From a virus: a DNA stretch of 64,000 bases. Below the pieces are notes generated by a model. The model searched no databases, was not told the origin of the DNA, and saw only the letters and a program-made list of their open reading frames with translations. Location of the stretch: the IMG/VR virus record IMGVR_UViG_3300025853_000041, positions 1-64,000 of that record. One strand, 5' to 3'. The position numbers and the translations under genes were made by a program. Positions 40,106 to 49,500 of the stretch are shown one piece after another. Numbering within the stretch: position 1 is the first letter of the stretch; every line of letters starts with the position of its first letter.

Positions 40106-40113
40106 TATATTTG
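40106..40113 (+). promoter_or_regulatory. -7 element before the holin gene
   Basis: TATATTTGC, full consensus, preceded by ATTTG at 40101-40105. The holin ATG is at 40171, giving a leader of about 50 nt that contains the short frame at 40131-40193. Confidence 0.65.
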
Positions 40114-40130
40114 CAAAATAATATATTATA

Positions 40131-40193
40131 ATGTCCTCATTTTTCTATTTGAACTTAAAAGAGTATTATAATGAAAACAATTCAAATGCATAG
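40131..40193 (+). CDS. 20-aa leader frame overlapping the holin start
   Basis: MSSFFYLNLKEYYNENNSNA, ending inside the holin gene in another frame (TAG at 40191-40193). Because it spans the holin start, ribosomes translating it could affect holin initiation. It might also be chance; no other evidence. Confidence 0.3.
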   Translation: MSSFFYLNLKEYYNENNSNA

Positions 40194-40758
40194 ACCATTT
40201 TATCTTTTAAATTTAGTATCAAATTTTAATTGGAAGAATCTTTGGATACTACTTCCAGCTCCACTTTTAGCTCAAATAGAAACTGTGATATACCCATTAA
40301 TAGCACTCTTTTTTGTTATATCTATTGATTTACTTACTGCATTGGTATCTTATTTTTGCCAGCTTAGACAAGAAAGAACAACTTCTTTGAAATTTTCAGA
40401 TTATAGATATGGAATTATATCAGGAGGAATAAGACAAACAATAGCAAAATCATACCAATATATAATGGCAGCCATTGTAGTCTTTGTAGTAGAAATCTAT
40501 GGCTTTGGAGGTGAAATTGAATTTACAGTACCATTAATTAATTTAGATGCTACTTTAACAAAATTTTTACTTTGGGCATTTGTTATGATTGAAGTAAAGA
40601 GTATTGATGAGAATTTAAAAGATGTTTCAGGAAAATCAGCCATAGGTTCTATTGCTGATATCTTCACATATTTTAGGGAAATTACTTCCAAAGTAACAGG
40701 ACAGACAAACAAAGAAGTCAAGTACTGGGAAGACAATGAAAACCCTGAAGGTCACTAA
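40171..40758 (+). CDS. Holin
   Basis: A 195-aa membrane protein with hydrophobic helices at about residues 26-50, 44-66 (partly continuous), 90-112 and 120-142, plus a basic cytoplasmic loop. The segment WAFVMIEVKSIDENLKDVSG is typical of the toxin-secretion/holin family (phage holin 4) found in Bacteroidota phages. It would form lesions in the inner membrane that release the endolysin. It has its own promoter, in keeping with a late, timed function. Confidence 0.78.
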   Translation: MKTIQMHRPFYLLNLVSNFNWKNLWILLPAPLLAQIETVIYPLIALFFVISIDLLTALVSYFCQLRQERTTSLKFSDYRYGIISGGIRQTIAKSYQYIMAAIVVFVVEIYGFGGEIEFTVPLINLDATLTKFLLWAFVMIEVKSIDENLKDVSGKSAIGSIADIFTYFREITSKVTGQTNKEVKYWEDNENPEGH

Positions 40759-40767
40759 AAAATACAT

Positions 40768-42090
40768 ATGATAAAAAAACAAATAATTAACCACCTTGTT
40801 AACAATGGTGGAAAATTAGGTACAGGAGAAACTTGGCTATCAATAGCTGAAAGATATGAAATTACAGCTCCAAATAAAAAGAGAGCACAAAAAGACAGTA
40901 AATACAGGAAAAAAGCAATAAGTAGGGAAGCTCAAAGAATGTGGCAATCCTATATAAAACAAGAAAAAAAGTTAAGTCTAGTAAAACAAACCTTTAAAAA
41001 TAATGAATTACAGTTTGAGACATTCAAACAAGAGGTAAAACAAGAGGTAGATATAGATTACGATAACTTTGAAATTGAAAGAGTAACAACTAATCCAAAT
41101 GGTAATCCTTGGATTAAAATGAAAAAGAAAGAGAATTTCTATTCTGAAGAGCATCTACAAACTTTAAAAGAAATTCTTACAAAAGAAATTACACCTTACA
41201 AATATGAACCCAACCTTTTCACAAACAATAAAGCACACTTTGTATATGGTTCAGATAAGCATATAGGAGCTCTTACTAAATTAGACTCCATTTATCAGAA
41301 CAAATATGATAGAAGTGTAATGAGAGAAAGAATAGTTTATGCTACTATTAAAAATATTGAGGAAAGTGTTGCTTTACATGGAAAATTTGAAGCTTTATAT
41401 ATTATGGATTTTGGTGATGCTTTAGATGGGTATAATCAAAAGACCACAGGAGGACTAAGAGGAACATCCTCACACACACTACCTCAACAATTAAATAATA
41501 GAGAGCAACAAGATTTTTATGTAGAATTACATAGAGAGTTGTTTGATTTAATTGTAAAAGGAGAATATGCAGCAGAAATCTATTTTGTTGCCACAAGTAA
41601 CTCAAATCATGGTGGAGACTTTGAATATGGAGCTATGAGACACCTTCAAACTTATTTGGAGTGTAAATACCCATTTATCAAAACTTATGTCTCCTACCAG
41701 CCTTATAATCATTTTGTCTTTGGAGGTCATGCAATAGTTTTTGGTCATGGAAAAGATGATGAAGATATGAAGAATGGTTTACCTTTAGTTATTAATGATA
41801 AGGTCTCTACTGTTCTTTCTGATTATATTAGGGTAAATGAACTAGATAAATACAATGTTAGTGTCATAAGTGGAGATTTACATCAATCAGCAGAAGGGTA
41901 CGCTAAAAACTTTAGATATAAGAAAGTACTATCCCAATATGGTAGTAGTAAATGGATGCACACAAACTTTGGTTCAGGACAACCTGGGCTATCATCTGAG
42001 GTGTATGTTTACAATTCTAAAAAGATTTATAAAGAGGACGAATTCTTTGATATTGAAAATGAATCCAATACAGGGATAGATTTTAAATAA
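40768..42090 (+). CDS. Calcineurin-like metallophosphoesterase
   Basis: 440 aa. The N-terminal 75 residues look like a helix-turn-helix (ETWLSIAERYEITAPNKKR). The catalytic domain shows the ordered metal ligands: GSDKHIG (first Asp and His), DFGDALDG (second Asp), SNSNHGG (Asn-His), FGHGKDD and SGDLHQSAEG (late His residues). Phage enzymes of this family act as nucleases or phosphatases during replication or recombination. The gene lies next to the PD-(D/E)XK nuclease, so a shared DNA role is likely. Confidence 0.75.
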   Translation: MIKKQIINHLVNNGGKLGTGETWLSIAERYEITAPNKKRAQKDSKYRKKAISREAQRMWQSYIKQEKKLSLVKQTFKNNELQFETFKQEVKQEVDIDYDNFEIERVTTNPNGNPWIKMKKKENFYSEEHLQTLKEILTKEITPYKYEPNLFTNNKAHFVYGSDKHIGALTKLDSIYQNKYDRSVMRERIVYATIKNIEESVALHGKFEALYIMDFGDALDGYNQKTTGGLRGTSSHTLPQQLNNREQQDFYVELHRELFDLIVKGEYAAEIYFVATSNSNHGGDFEYGAMRHLQTYLECKYPFIKTYVSYQPYNHFVFGGHAIVFGHGKDDEDMKNGLPLVINDKVSTVLSDYIRVNELDKYNVSVISGDLHQSAEGYAKNFRYKKVLSQYGSSKWMHTNFGSGQPGLSSEVYVYNSKKIYKEDEFFDIENESNTGIDFK

Positions 42091-42097
42091 TTTTTAT

Positions 42098-42105
42098 TAT
42101 CTTTG
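42098..42105 (+). promoter_or_regulatory. -7 element, leaderless start for the nuclease gene
   Basis: TATCTTTG, with the ATG at 42110 five nt after the G. It lies in the short gap after the phosphoesterase stop. Confidence 0.6.
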
Positions 42106-42109
42106 TCAG

Positions 42110-42820
42110 ATGAATGAAAATAAAATCATTGGTTTCTTTAAAGATTTAGAATTTAATGAACCCAACCACATATATAGTGTAAATGGAAACAGGATTAAAA
42201 ATTCTGTTTCCAAACTTATTAAAAGATTTGTCAAGAAAACAGATTTTGACGATATTGCTATAAGTATTGATAATAGAGATAGTCTTCCCAATGGGACTAC
42301 CTCTATGATGTGGAAACTTAACTCTGAGGTGTCCTTATCTATTGGAACTGCAGCTCATTATTTTGGAGAGATGTATCCTTTCAATAAAATATTAAAACCT
42401 TCAAATGGTTATGAAGAGGCAATAGTTAAGTTTTGGAATGATTTACCTGACCATATAGTTCCTGTTGTAATGGAACTAAAGATGTACCATAAAGACTATA
42501 TGTTTGCAGGTACTGGGGATATTCTTCTATATAACACTAAGACAGGGCATTATATTATAGGAGATTACAAAACTAATAAAGACCTCTTTAAGAATTTTAA
42601 AGAGCAAAGGATGTTAAAAATCTTTAAGGATTTATTAGACATGCCTATAAACCACTATCAATTACAACTTTCTTTCTACCAAATATTGTTTGAACAAACA
42701 GGATATACAGTAGAAGGAAGAAAAATTATTTGGTTAAAACCTAATGGAGAATATGAAATGTTTGACGCTCAGGATTATACAAATGAATTAAAAGAATATT
42801 TAAAATCAAATAAGGTATGA
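42110..42820 (+). CDS. PD-(D/E)XK nuclease (RecB/Cas4-like)
   Basis: This 236-aa protein has the core of the superfamily: VVMELKMYHKDYMFAGTGDILLYN (split: Glu near residue 122, GTGD with the catalytic Asp near 138), IIGDYKTNK (D-x-K motif near 152) and NHYQLQLSFYQ (QhxxY motif near 184). Related exonucleases occur in crAss-like phages. It likely trims DNA ends for recombination or packaging. It overlaps the next gene by 4 nt. Confidence 0.78.
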   Translation: MNENKIIGFFKDLEFNEPNHIYSVNGNRIKNSVSKLIKRFVKKTDFDDIAISIDNRDSLPNGTTSMMWKLNSEVSLSIGTAAHYFGEMYPFNKILKPSNGYEEAIVKFWNDLPDHIVPVVMELKMYHKDYMFAGTGDILLYNTKTGHYIIGDYKTNKDLFKNFKEQRMLKIFKDLLDMPINHYQLQLSFYQILFEQTGYTVEGRKIIWLKPNGEYEMFDAQDYTNELKEYLKSNKV

Positions 42821-43344
42821 AATTAGAATATTATGTGGAGAAACTCCCACGTTTATTTTGGAGAGTCAAACAATTAGAAGTAGCCACAGGAGGAATAGAA
42901 GAGGGTAGTAAAAAGTTGATTCAATATACAGTAGATAACTACACAGCTTTATTAGCTGTGCCAACTCCTTCTGTAAATGAATTTGCTTTTGTAAAGAATT
43001 CCCAGGGAACTAGTTGGCTTCCAGGGACACTAGGGGGAACATACTATGGTAAAGGGTTATATATATACAGTGGAGCTGATTGGGTAGAAGCTAATATAGA
43101 AATTAACACAGCTTTAGCAGACCTTTATAGAGAACACCAAGTAGAGTTTATTACTTCTGACATAGTATTAGAAGATTCAACAACTTTTGATGGACAAATA
43201 GTTATTAAAAATGTTACAGAAGGTCCTTTAAATGTGAACACAGTAGCTTTAGATAAACTTGAAGGTTTAGACACTCAAATTATATATGGGGGAGAATCTT
43301 TTACAATAAGAAAATATCAAATAAACGATTACAGAATAGTTTAA
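42817..43344 (+). CDS. Small fibre-related protein, 175 aa
   Basis: Residues about 45-90 read YTALLAVPTPSVNEFAFVKN then GTYYGKGLYIYSGADWV, the Y-x-x-L...AYVxxSQG...YxxGxW pattern found in Bacteroidota-phage fibres. Residues about 115-150 add a beta-strand-rich segment. A virion surface component is likely; it may attach to the ring or fibre proteins around it. Confidence 0.55.
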   Translation: MKLEYYVEKLPRLFWRVKQLEVATGGIEEGSKKLIQYTVDNYTALLAVPTPSVNEFAFVKNSQGTSWLPGTLGGTYYGKGLYIYSGADWVEANIEINTALADLYREHQVEFITSDIVLEDSTTFDGQIVIKNVTEGPLNVNTVALDKLEGLDTQIIYGGESFTIRKYQINDYRIV

Positions 43345-43360
43345 AATAAAATAAGAAATT

Positions 43361-44155
43361 ATGACACTTATAAGAAATACAAACAATTGGATTGAACACG
43401 CTAAAGAGATTATCTTTGCAGAAGATGGTGTTCGTGTTAGTGTAGAGGCAAAGAATAAAGACCTACTTAAATTTGGTAGAAATAGTCTAGTCAACACTTT
43501 AAAATCTACTATAATGACATTACCTGCTGGAATAGACAATGAAATCTTTGTGAATTCTAATTTAATAAATACAATGGTTTCAACCAATCCAGGAGATACC
43601 CAGACAGTAGAGCTTGAAGGGCATACAATAAGTGGTGGTTTATTTACATTTGTAGTTCAAAATGTTACTCTTACAGGTCAAACACCAGTAGCTTTATCAA
43701 CACCTCTTGCAAGAGTATCTAGAATTCGTAACAGACTTTCAGCTACTGATTTACTTGGGACTATTTATGTAACCGAGACTGACACATTTTCAGCAGGTGG
43801 TGTTCCTAATACACCTTCAAAAGTACATATAATGGTGAATGCAGGGTTAAATAATTCAGAAAAAGCAGCCACCACCATATCTAATAACGATTATTGGTTA
43901 GTCACAAAATTTTATGGGGATTGTCTTGAAAAAACAGCTACCTATGGGACTGTACATTTTGAAGTCAGATTACCAGGGGGTGTTTTCTTTAATCTAGTAG
44001 ATATAGCTGCATCAACAAATTTTTCTGGTGTACACTTTTTTGAACCCTATGTTATTATAAAACCAAATTCAGATGTGAGATTAAGAGCATTATCGAGTGC
44101 TGTTGGAAAAGATTTTTCTGGGGGAATTCAAGGGGTTTTATTAACTGCACAATAA
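43361..44155 (+). CDS. Virion structural protein, 264 aa
   Basis: All-beta with strong surface-protein character (GHTISGGLFTFVVQNVTLTG, FEVRLPGGVFFNLVDIA). N-terminal 30 residues are helical. It resembles fibre or baseplate plugs but no motif is decisive. A weak stop-rich gap to the next gene contains no other feature. Confidence 0.5.
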   Translation: MTLIRNTNNWIEHAKEIIFAEDGVRVSVEAKNKDLLKFGRNSLVNTLKSTIMTLPAGIDNEIFVNSNLINTMVSTNPGDTQTVELEGHTISGGLFTFVVQNVTLTGQTPVALSTPLARVSRIRNRLSATDLLGTIYVTETDTFSAGGVPNTPSKVHIMVNAGLNNSEKAATTISNNDYWLVTKFYGDCLEKTATYGTVHFEVRLPGGVFFNLVDIAASTNFSGVHFFEPYVIIKPNSDVRLRALSSAVGKDFSGGIQGVLLTAQ

Positions 44156-44179
44156 ATTATGAAAACAAAAAAATAAATT

Positions 44180-44950
44180 ATGATAATAAGAGAAATCATA
44201 CAAAGGGTTCAGTCACTATACTCAAAAGGAGTACAGTCTGATGATAGTAGATTGTCTTCAAGACATGTTTACAATAAACTCTTATCCACAAGGGCTAAGA
44301 TTTTAACACAAAAAATTAATAAGAGACAACCTATAAGTCAATGGGTATATCAAACTTTACCTTGTGTAGAGATGATTTCAGCTCTACCTTCTGAGTGCCC
44401 CTGTTTGCCTCCAGTTGGATGTAAGATTCTTAGAAGTAAATACCCATTACCAGCACCTTTAGTAGGGCATATGAATGGGCATGTCTTACAATCAGTTACA
44501 TCTATTGAAGGTAGTATAATATTTTCTGAGACCAATTGGGAGAAGAAAAAATATGCTGTTGGTAATAAATACACAGCAAAGAAACCTGATTTTTTTATAA
44601 GAAATAATTATCTGTATATTACAACTAAAACAGCTCCTAAAGTTATAGCAGTGACTGGTCTATTTAATGACCCACTTGAAGCAGCTAAGTATCCAAGTAT
44701 TTGTGGTACAACAGATTGTAAAGATACAACTATTATTACAGAAAGTAAGTATGAAGAGCAAACAGGATATAAGCCTGAGGATAATTGTCCTGAGTGTCTT
44801 AGTCCTTTAGATTTAGAGTTGCCTTTAGATAATGAAACAGTAGATACAGTAATAGAGATAGCAGTGATAGAACTTATTGATAGATTTGTCCCTAATGTAG
44901 AGGACACTAGCAATAATAGTACTGACACACCAAAAGAACAAAGTAAATAA
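44180..44950 (+). CDS. Ring protein 1 (head-tail adaptor, P22 gp4-like class)
   Basis: 256 aa. The N-terminus IIREIIQRVQSLYSKGVQSD and DSRLSSRHVYNKLLSTRAKI is the block that I associate with the crAss-like tail stabilisation/ring protein. PxCPCLPPVGCKILRSKYPLP and the later FLNDP-like loops follow. A dodecameric adaptor between portal and tail is expected. The gene order ring 1, IHF-like, ring 2, nozzle supports this. Cys clusters (ECPCLPPVGC, CGTTDC) may bind zinc. Confidence 0.65.
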   Translation: MIIREIIQRVQSLYSKGVQSDDSRLSSRHVYNKLLSTRAKILTQKINKRQPISQWVYQTLPCVEMISALPSECPCLPPVGCKILRSKYPLPAPLVGHMNGHVLQSVTSIEGSIIFSETNWEKKKYAVGNKYTAKKPDFFIRNNYLYITTKTAPKVIAVTGLFNDPLEAAKYPSICGTTDCKDTTIITESKYEEQTGYKPEDNCPECLSPLDLELPLDNETVDTVIEIAVIELIDRFVPNVEDTSNNSTDTPKEQSK

Positions 44951-45408
44951 TGAAAAATTTAAGAGAAAGTTATAAATTATATAAAACCTTAGTAAACAAT
45001 CCAATAGATATTAAAGACTATTTATTGTTAGCTGCCCAGTATAATTCTTTTTTGATAGAAAAAGTATTAGCTGGTAAAGAAGTTACCCTTCCTTCAAGAA
45101 TGGGTACTTTATCAATTGTAGGCAGAAAACAAAAAATAAGATTTGATGAAGATGGAAAAGTAGTTGGTTTAGCCCCTGATTGGGTAAAAACTAAAGAATT
45201 GTGGTTAAATAATCCACAAGCTAAAAAAGAAAAGAAACTTCTCTACCATACCAATCCACATACAGATAATGTGAGGTATAAGTTTTTATGGTCAAAGAAA
45301 AATGTTGCAGTAGAGAATAAAACTCTATATTCATTAAGATTGACTAGAGATAACAAAAGAGCTGTACATAAAAAAATTATGGAGGGCACTTTATATAAAA
45401 CAGTTTAA
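44950..45408 (+). CDS. IHF-like protein (second copy)
   Basis: 152 aa, very basic. After two helices (residues 1-40) comes EVTLPSRMGTLSIVGRKQKI, which fits the HU/IHF beta arm region (G-x-L/F followed by basic residues). The rest is a basic extension. crAss-like phages are known to place IHF-like genes between the ring genes. It may be a packaged or assembly-linked DNA-binding protein. Its start overlaps the ring protein stop. Confidence 0.55.
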   Translation: MKNLRESYKLYKTLVNNPIDIKDYLLLAAQYNSFLIEKVLAGKEVTLPSRMGTLSIVGRKQKIRFDEDGKVVGLAPDWVKTKELWLNNPQAKKEKKLLYHTNPHTDNVRYKFLWSKKNVAVENKTLYSLRLTRDNKRAVHKKIMEGTLYKTV

Positions 45409-45409
45409 A

Positions 45410-45670
45410 ATGGATGGACTAGAAAACAAAGAGGTAACAATTATTGGAAAAGACAATAGTACATTACCAGAAGGAGCAAAGGTAACAAAGAAAAGAGTTG
45501 ATATTACAGTAGAACAGATTGAGAATGGATTTATTCTTAAGAAAAACTATGATATAAGCTATACTTTAGGTGGTAAACAAGATTATTTATACTACTGTAA
45601 AAAAGTTTACAGTGAAGATAACCCTATTGAAATAAAAGAAGATAAAATGCTTGCAGATTATTTCGACTAA
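45410..45670 (+). CDS. Small hypothetical protein, 86 aa
   Basis: A soluble, charged protein (EVTIIGKDNSTLPEGAKVTK, VDITVEQIENGFILKKNYD). Strand-rich. No family known. It is flanked by virion genes with 1- and 12-nt gaps and is probably minor virion material or a chaperone. Confidence 0.45.
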   Translation: MDGLENKEVTIIGKDNSTLPEGAKVTKKRVDITVEQIENGFILKKNYDISYTLGGKQDYLYYCKKVYSEDNPIEIKEDKMLADYFD

Positions 45671-45682
45671 AAATATAAAAAG

Positions 45683-46594
45683 ATGAGTATGTTAAATTAT
45701 GTAACTATTGACAGGATATTTTCCAAACTACACAGGGACTTAAGAGGTACTGAAACAAATGAAACTGATGTTATTGAATGGATTGGGGAAGCTTTAGATT
45801 TCTTAAAAGTACCTCAAGTACTTGAAGAGAGGGTAGCTATTGTTACTGTATCTGATTATCACGCTGAGATACCTGATAATTTACATATGGTTACTCAGAT
45901 AGCAAGAAATAATAGTTGGACAAAATCTTGTGCCTGTGAAGGAGCATGTGCTTGTACAACAGAAGAAACAGTGGTGGAAACTGCTACTCCCTGTGACGAG
46001 GACCCATGTAATACTGTAAATCCAGAAATTACTTTAGATGATTGGTCCTATACAATCTGGACCAGTTCAGAGCTATACCAAAGAAATTATACTCCTGTCA
46101 GGCTTGCCACAGGAAGTTTTTTCAACAATTTAGTATGTAAAGAAAAAGATTTATCTCTATATTTGACCTGTGAGGATGAATATACCATTGTGGGTACTAC
46201 TTGTAAGAGGCTTAGATTTAATTTTATTGAAGGTCAGGTAGCTATTTCTTATTTAAAGAATGTGGCAGATGAAGATACTGGATATCCTTTAATACCTGAG
46301 AACATCTCTTATATAACAGCAATCACTTATTATATCAAGTGGAAGTTAGCTGAATTATTTGAATGGGCAGGCAGAGAAGGTTGGGCAGGTAAGGCAGAAA
46401 AAGCTGAACAAAGATGGCTTAAGTATGCAAGACAAGCAAAGAACCAACAAAAAATGCCAAAGACTTTAGATGAATATCAAAATCTTTTAGAGCAAACACA
46501 CTACTTAATTCCAAATCACAAGAGATATTATGGTTACTTTGGAAACTTAGGTAAAAGCCAAACAAGACAATTTAATAATTTTAATCGAGTATAA
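45683..46594 (+). CDS. Ring protein 2 / tail tubular-type protein
   Basis: 303 aa. The N-terminal TIDRIFSKLHRDLRGTETNETDVIEWIGEAL is the adaptor-like block seen at the top of podovirus tails (T7 gp11 class), followed by Cys-rich loops (SCACEGACACTT, CDEDPCN) and a C-terminal helical region ending in Tyr/Gly-rich KRYYGYFGNLGK. It would form the ring that joins portal-side proteins and the nozzle. Start of the 1946-aa gene overlaps its stop (TAATG). Confidence 0.65.
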   Translation: MSMLNYVTIDRIFSKLHRDLRGTETNETDVIEWIGEALDFLKVPQVLEERVAIVTVSDYHAEIPDNLHMVTQIARNNSWTKSCACEGACACTTEETVVETATPCDEDPCNTVNPEITLDDWSYTIWTSSELYQRNYTPVRLATGSFFNNLVCKEKDLSLYLTCEDEYTIVGTTCKRLRFNFIEGQVAISYLKNVADEDTGYPLIPENISYITAITYYIKWKLAELFEWAGREGWAGKAEKAEQRWLKYARQAKNQQKMPKTLDEYQNLLEQTHYLIPNHKRYYGYFGNLGKSQTRQFNNFNRV

Positions 46595-49500
46595 TGGCAA
46601 AGAAAATAACAGAAACTGGTATAGGGCTACATTTAGATAGTGCTATCGTAGAAAGACCTAAAGGAACTTATAGATATGCCCTCAATGCAGTTATGGAAAC
46701 TGACCTTGGGGACATTTCTCTTTTATCTAATGAAGAAAGTAATGAGCCCTGTGCCTATTTGCCACAAGGTTACACTCCTCTTGGAAAAGTTTATATTGGT
46801 GATAATAGAACTGCTATATTTTCAAAAAGTGCTGATGGTTTACTTGATGAGATAGGTATATTAGATAATGCTTGTACATATACTACACATGTAAATGGGG
46901 ATTTAGGTTTTAGTATAAACCACCAGATAGATGCTACATACAGATTAAGAAGAGGATGTGAAACTACAATTTACTGGGTAGATGGAAAGAACAATAAACC
47001 TATGTATTATGTATTTGAAAAACCTCAACAATTTAAAGATGGAGCTGGAGATTGGCTTAAAACAAAATTTGAACTTCAAAGAAGTTATAGAAAAGTACCA
47101 AAATTTGAAGATGTAATTTTACAGAATTCAGGTGGTGCTCTTCCTCCAGGGTCTTACAATATTGCAGTACAATATTTAGATGAAAATCTCAATCCTACTG
47201 AGTGGATTGCCACATCAGAGGTAATTATTTGCTATGGGGATGATACCACAGAAGCATATTTAGAAATTGAAGGAGAGATTAATATTGCAGAAGGAGCAGA
47301 TGTAGAAGATTATAGAACTTTTGGAGATACAGATAAGTCTATAAAAGTAGTGATGGATAATTTAGATGAAACTTTTTTATATTATCGATTAGCTTTTATA
47401 GGAGCAAACAATGGTAGTGGTCAAATTAATGAAATCCATTTTACTGAAAAACTGCCAACTCAAAACAATATTTTTATATACACTGGAACAAATTTTGAAA
47501 CAGAGGGTACTCTTGAAGAGATAGCTGAATTCAACAGTATAATTGAATCAGCAGGAAGTATAGAACAAGCAGACAATATATTAATTTTAGGTAACACTCA
47601 AGGAAAACAAATAAACTATTGTAATCTGCAAAGATATGCTTCTCGAATAAATACAGATTTGGTCACTAAAAAAGTGTTCACAAATCAAATGGTTGATGAA
47701 GCTAATCCAAAATACCCAACAGCCAGATTTAATGGTGTAGGGTATCAGCCAGGGGAAATATACTCTTTAGGAGTTGTGTATGTATTTGGAGATGGTACAC
47801 AAACTCCTGTATATCATATTCCTGGAAAAAACCCTACTATTTTAGATTCAGGATTAAACAATGTCTCTCAAGATTTTGTTTTTGCTCCTGGAGAAAATGT
47901 ATATCCTATGTCTCCTGATAATGAGAGTCTTAACAGTGTGTACAGTGATAATGATACTTGTTCAAATTCAGACTATTGGGGTACAGATTCCATAGGAGAT
48001 GCACTAAAATTTTCAAAAGTAAGACACCACAGATTTCCAAAAAGAAGTGAGTTAGGTATTGATTTTGTAAATGTAGAAACTGTTATTGGTGGAGACACAA
48101 CTTTTTACCAAGTCTCTTTAAATATAACTGGAAATTTAGTTACAAACTGGATTTGTGATGAGGCAGGGGTGACTGCTGGAACATGTAGTGTAGTAGGAGA
48201 ACAAGTACCTATGCCAACATTCCAAGCAAGAGTCACTTTTGATGTTGATGGTGTAACTGACTATTTAATTGTAAATATTAATCCTTCAGATTATATTGAG
48301 TCAGGTTTGACTACTGCTATTAATATTACAGAATACTCAGACTATTATACCACACCTTTAATTACTATCACTAACATAGAAGAAAGTTTAGATGATGGCA
48401 CAAGTGCAAGTATTGGAGTAAGTTCAGGAACAGGAGATGCAGAACATGGGCTTCTTAGTTATCAAGCTGCTTCAGGAACTGCTGTCTTTACAGCAGAAAC
48501 AAAAATATATTCAACACAAATTTATGGGTTGAAATTTTCAAACATTGAATTACCACCTACTTCAGTAACAAATGGAGAGAAAATTATTGGTTATTATATT
48601 GTTAGAAATGAGAGAACCGAAGAAGAAAAAACTATTTTAGACACTGCTGTTTTAACTCCTTCTACTATCAACGAAAAATATATTGCTCATGGATTACTAT
48701 ATCCTGAGTTTGGGACACTTGATAGAAAAATCTCAGATAGGGTATTTGGATTAATCTCACCTGAATTTCTTTTTGAAGGTAAGAAATATCCTGAGTTCAC
48801 TAGCTTAAAACAAGAAGGTAGATTCAGTGTTATTGACAGACTAAAAAGTAAATCGAGATATCTTGATATCACTGATGGGAGTAGTTATGATTCTTCAGTA
48901 CATAAAAGTGGTGGAGGTAAAGATAAAGATGGTTGGTCAATAAAAGCCATCACAAGAGATAATATAACAGAATTTGAAAAAGTATATGATGATTTCAACT
49001 TAGTACAAGATGATGTAGAAGATATTTTTTATTTAGATGCTTTACAAAGTCGAGACATTGAAGATGATTCTTTTTCTGTATTTAATATTGCAGGAGACAA
49101 CAAAGTGGGTATTTTACAATTAAAAGAAGACACTAGTGCTGTAATTGATAACACTCTCCCTTATGTATATTTAGAAAGACCAATTGCAGATTCTTATTCT
49201 ACATTTAGGTCACTTCCTTATTATAAGGTTAGTCAAAACCTTCATGAATTTTATTTAGCTGATGGTGAGACATATGACCCAGCTAGTGCTGAAGCCACTT
49301 TATTTAATGGTGATACTTATATTACAGCTTTGAGATATTTGAATACAGTATGGTGGGACAATAGAGTAGCTAAAAGAGCAGGAAGAACTTCTGTTTGGGA
49401 TTACATTATTGGAGCTATTTTACTTGTAATAGGGACTATCTTACTAATATTTGGTGGGTCTGGAGCTCTTGTTATAGGAGCTGGTATCGCAATTATAGGA

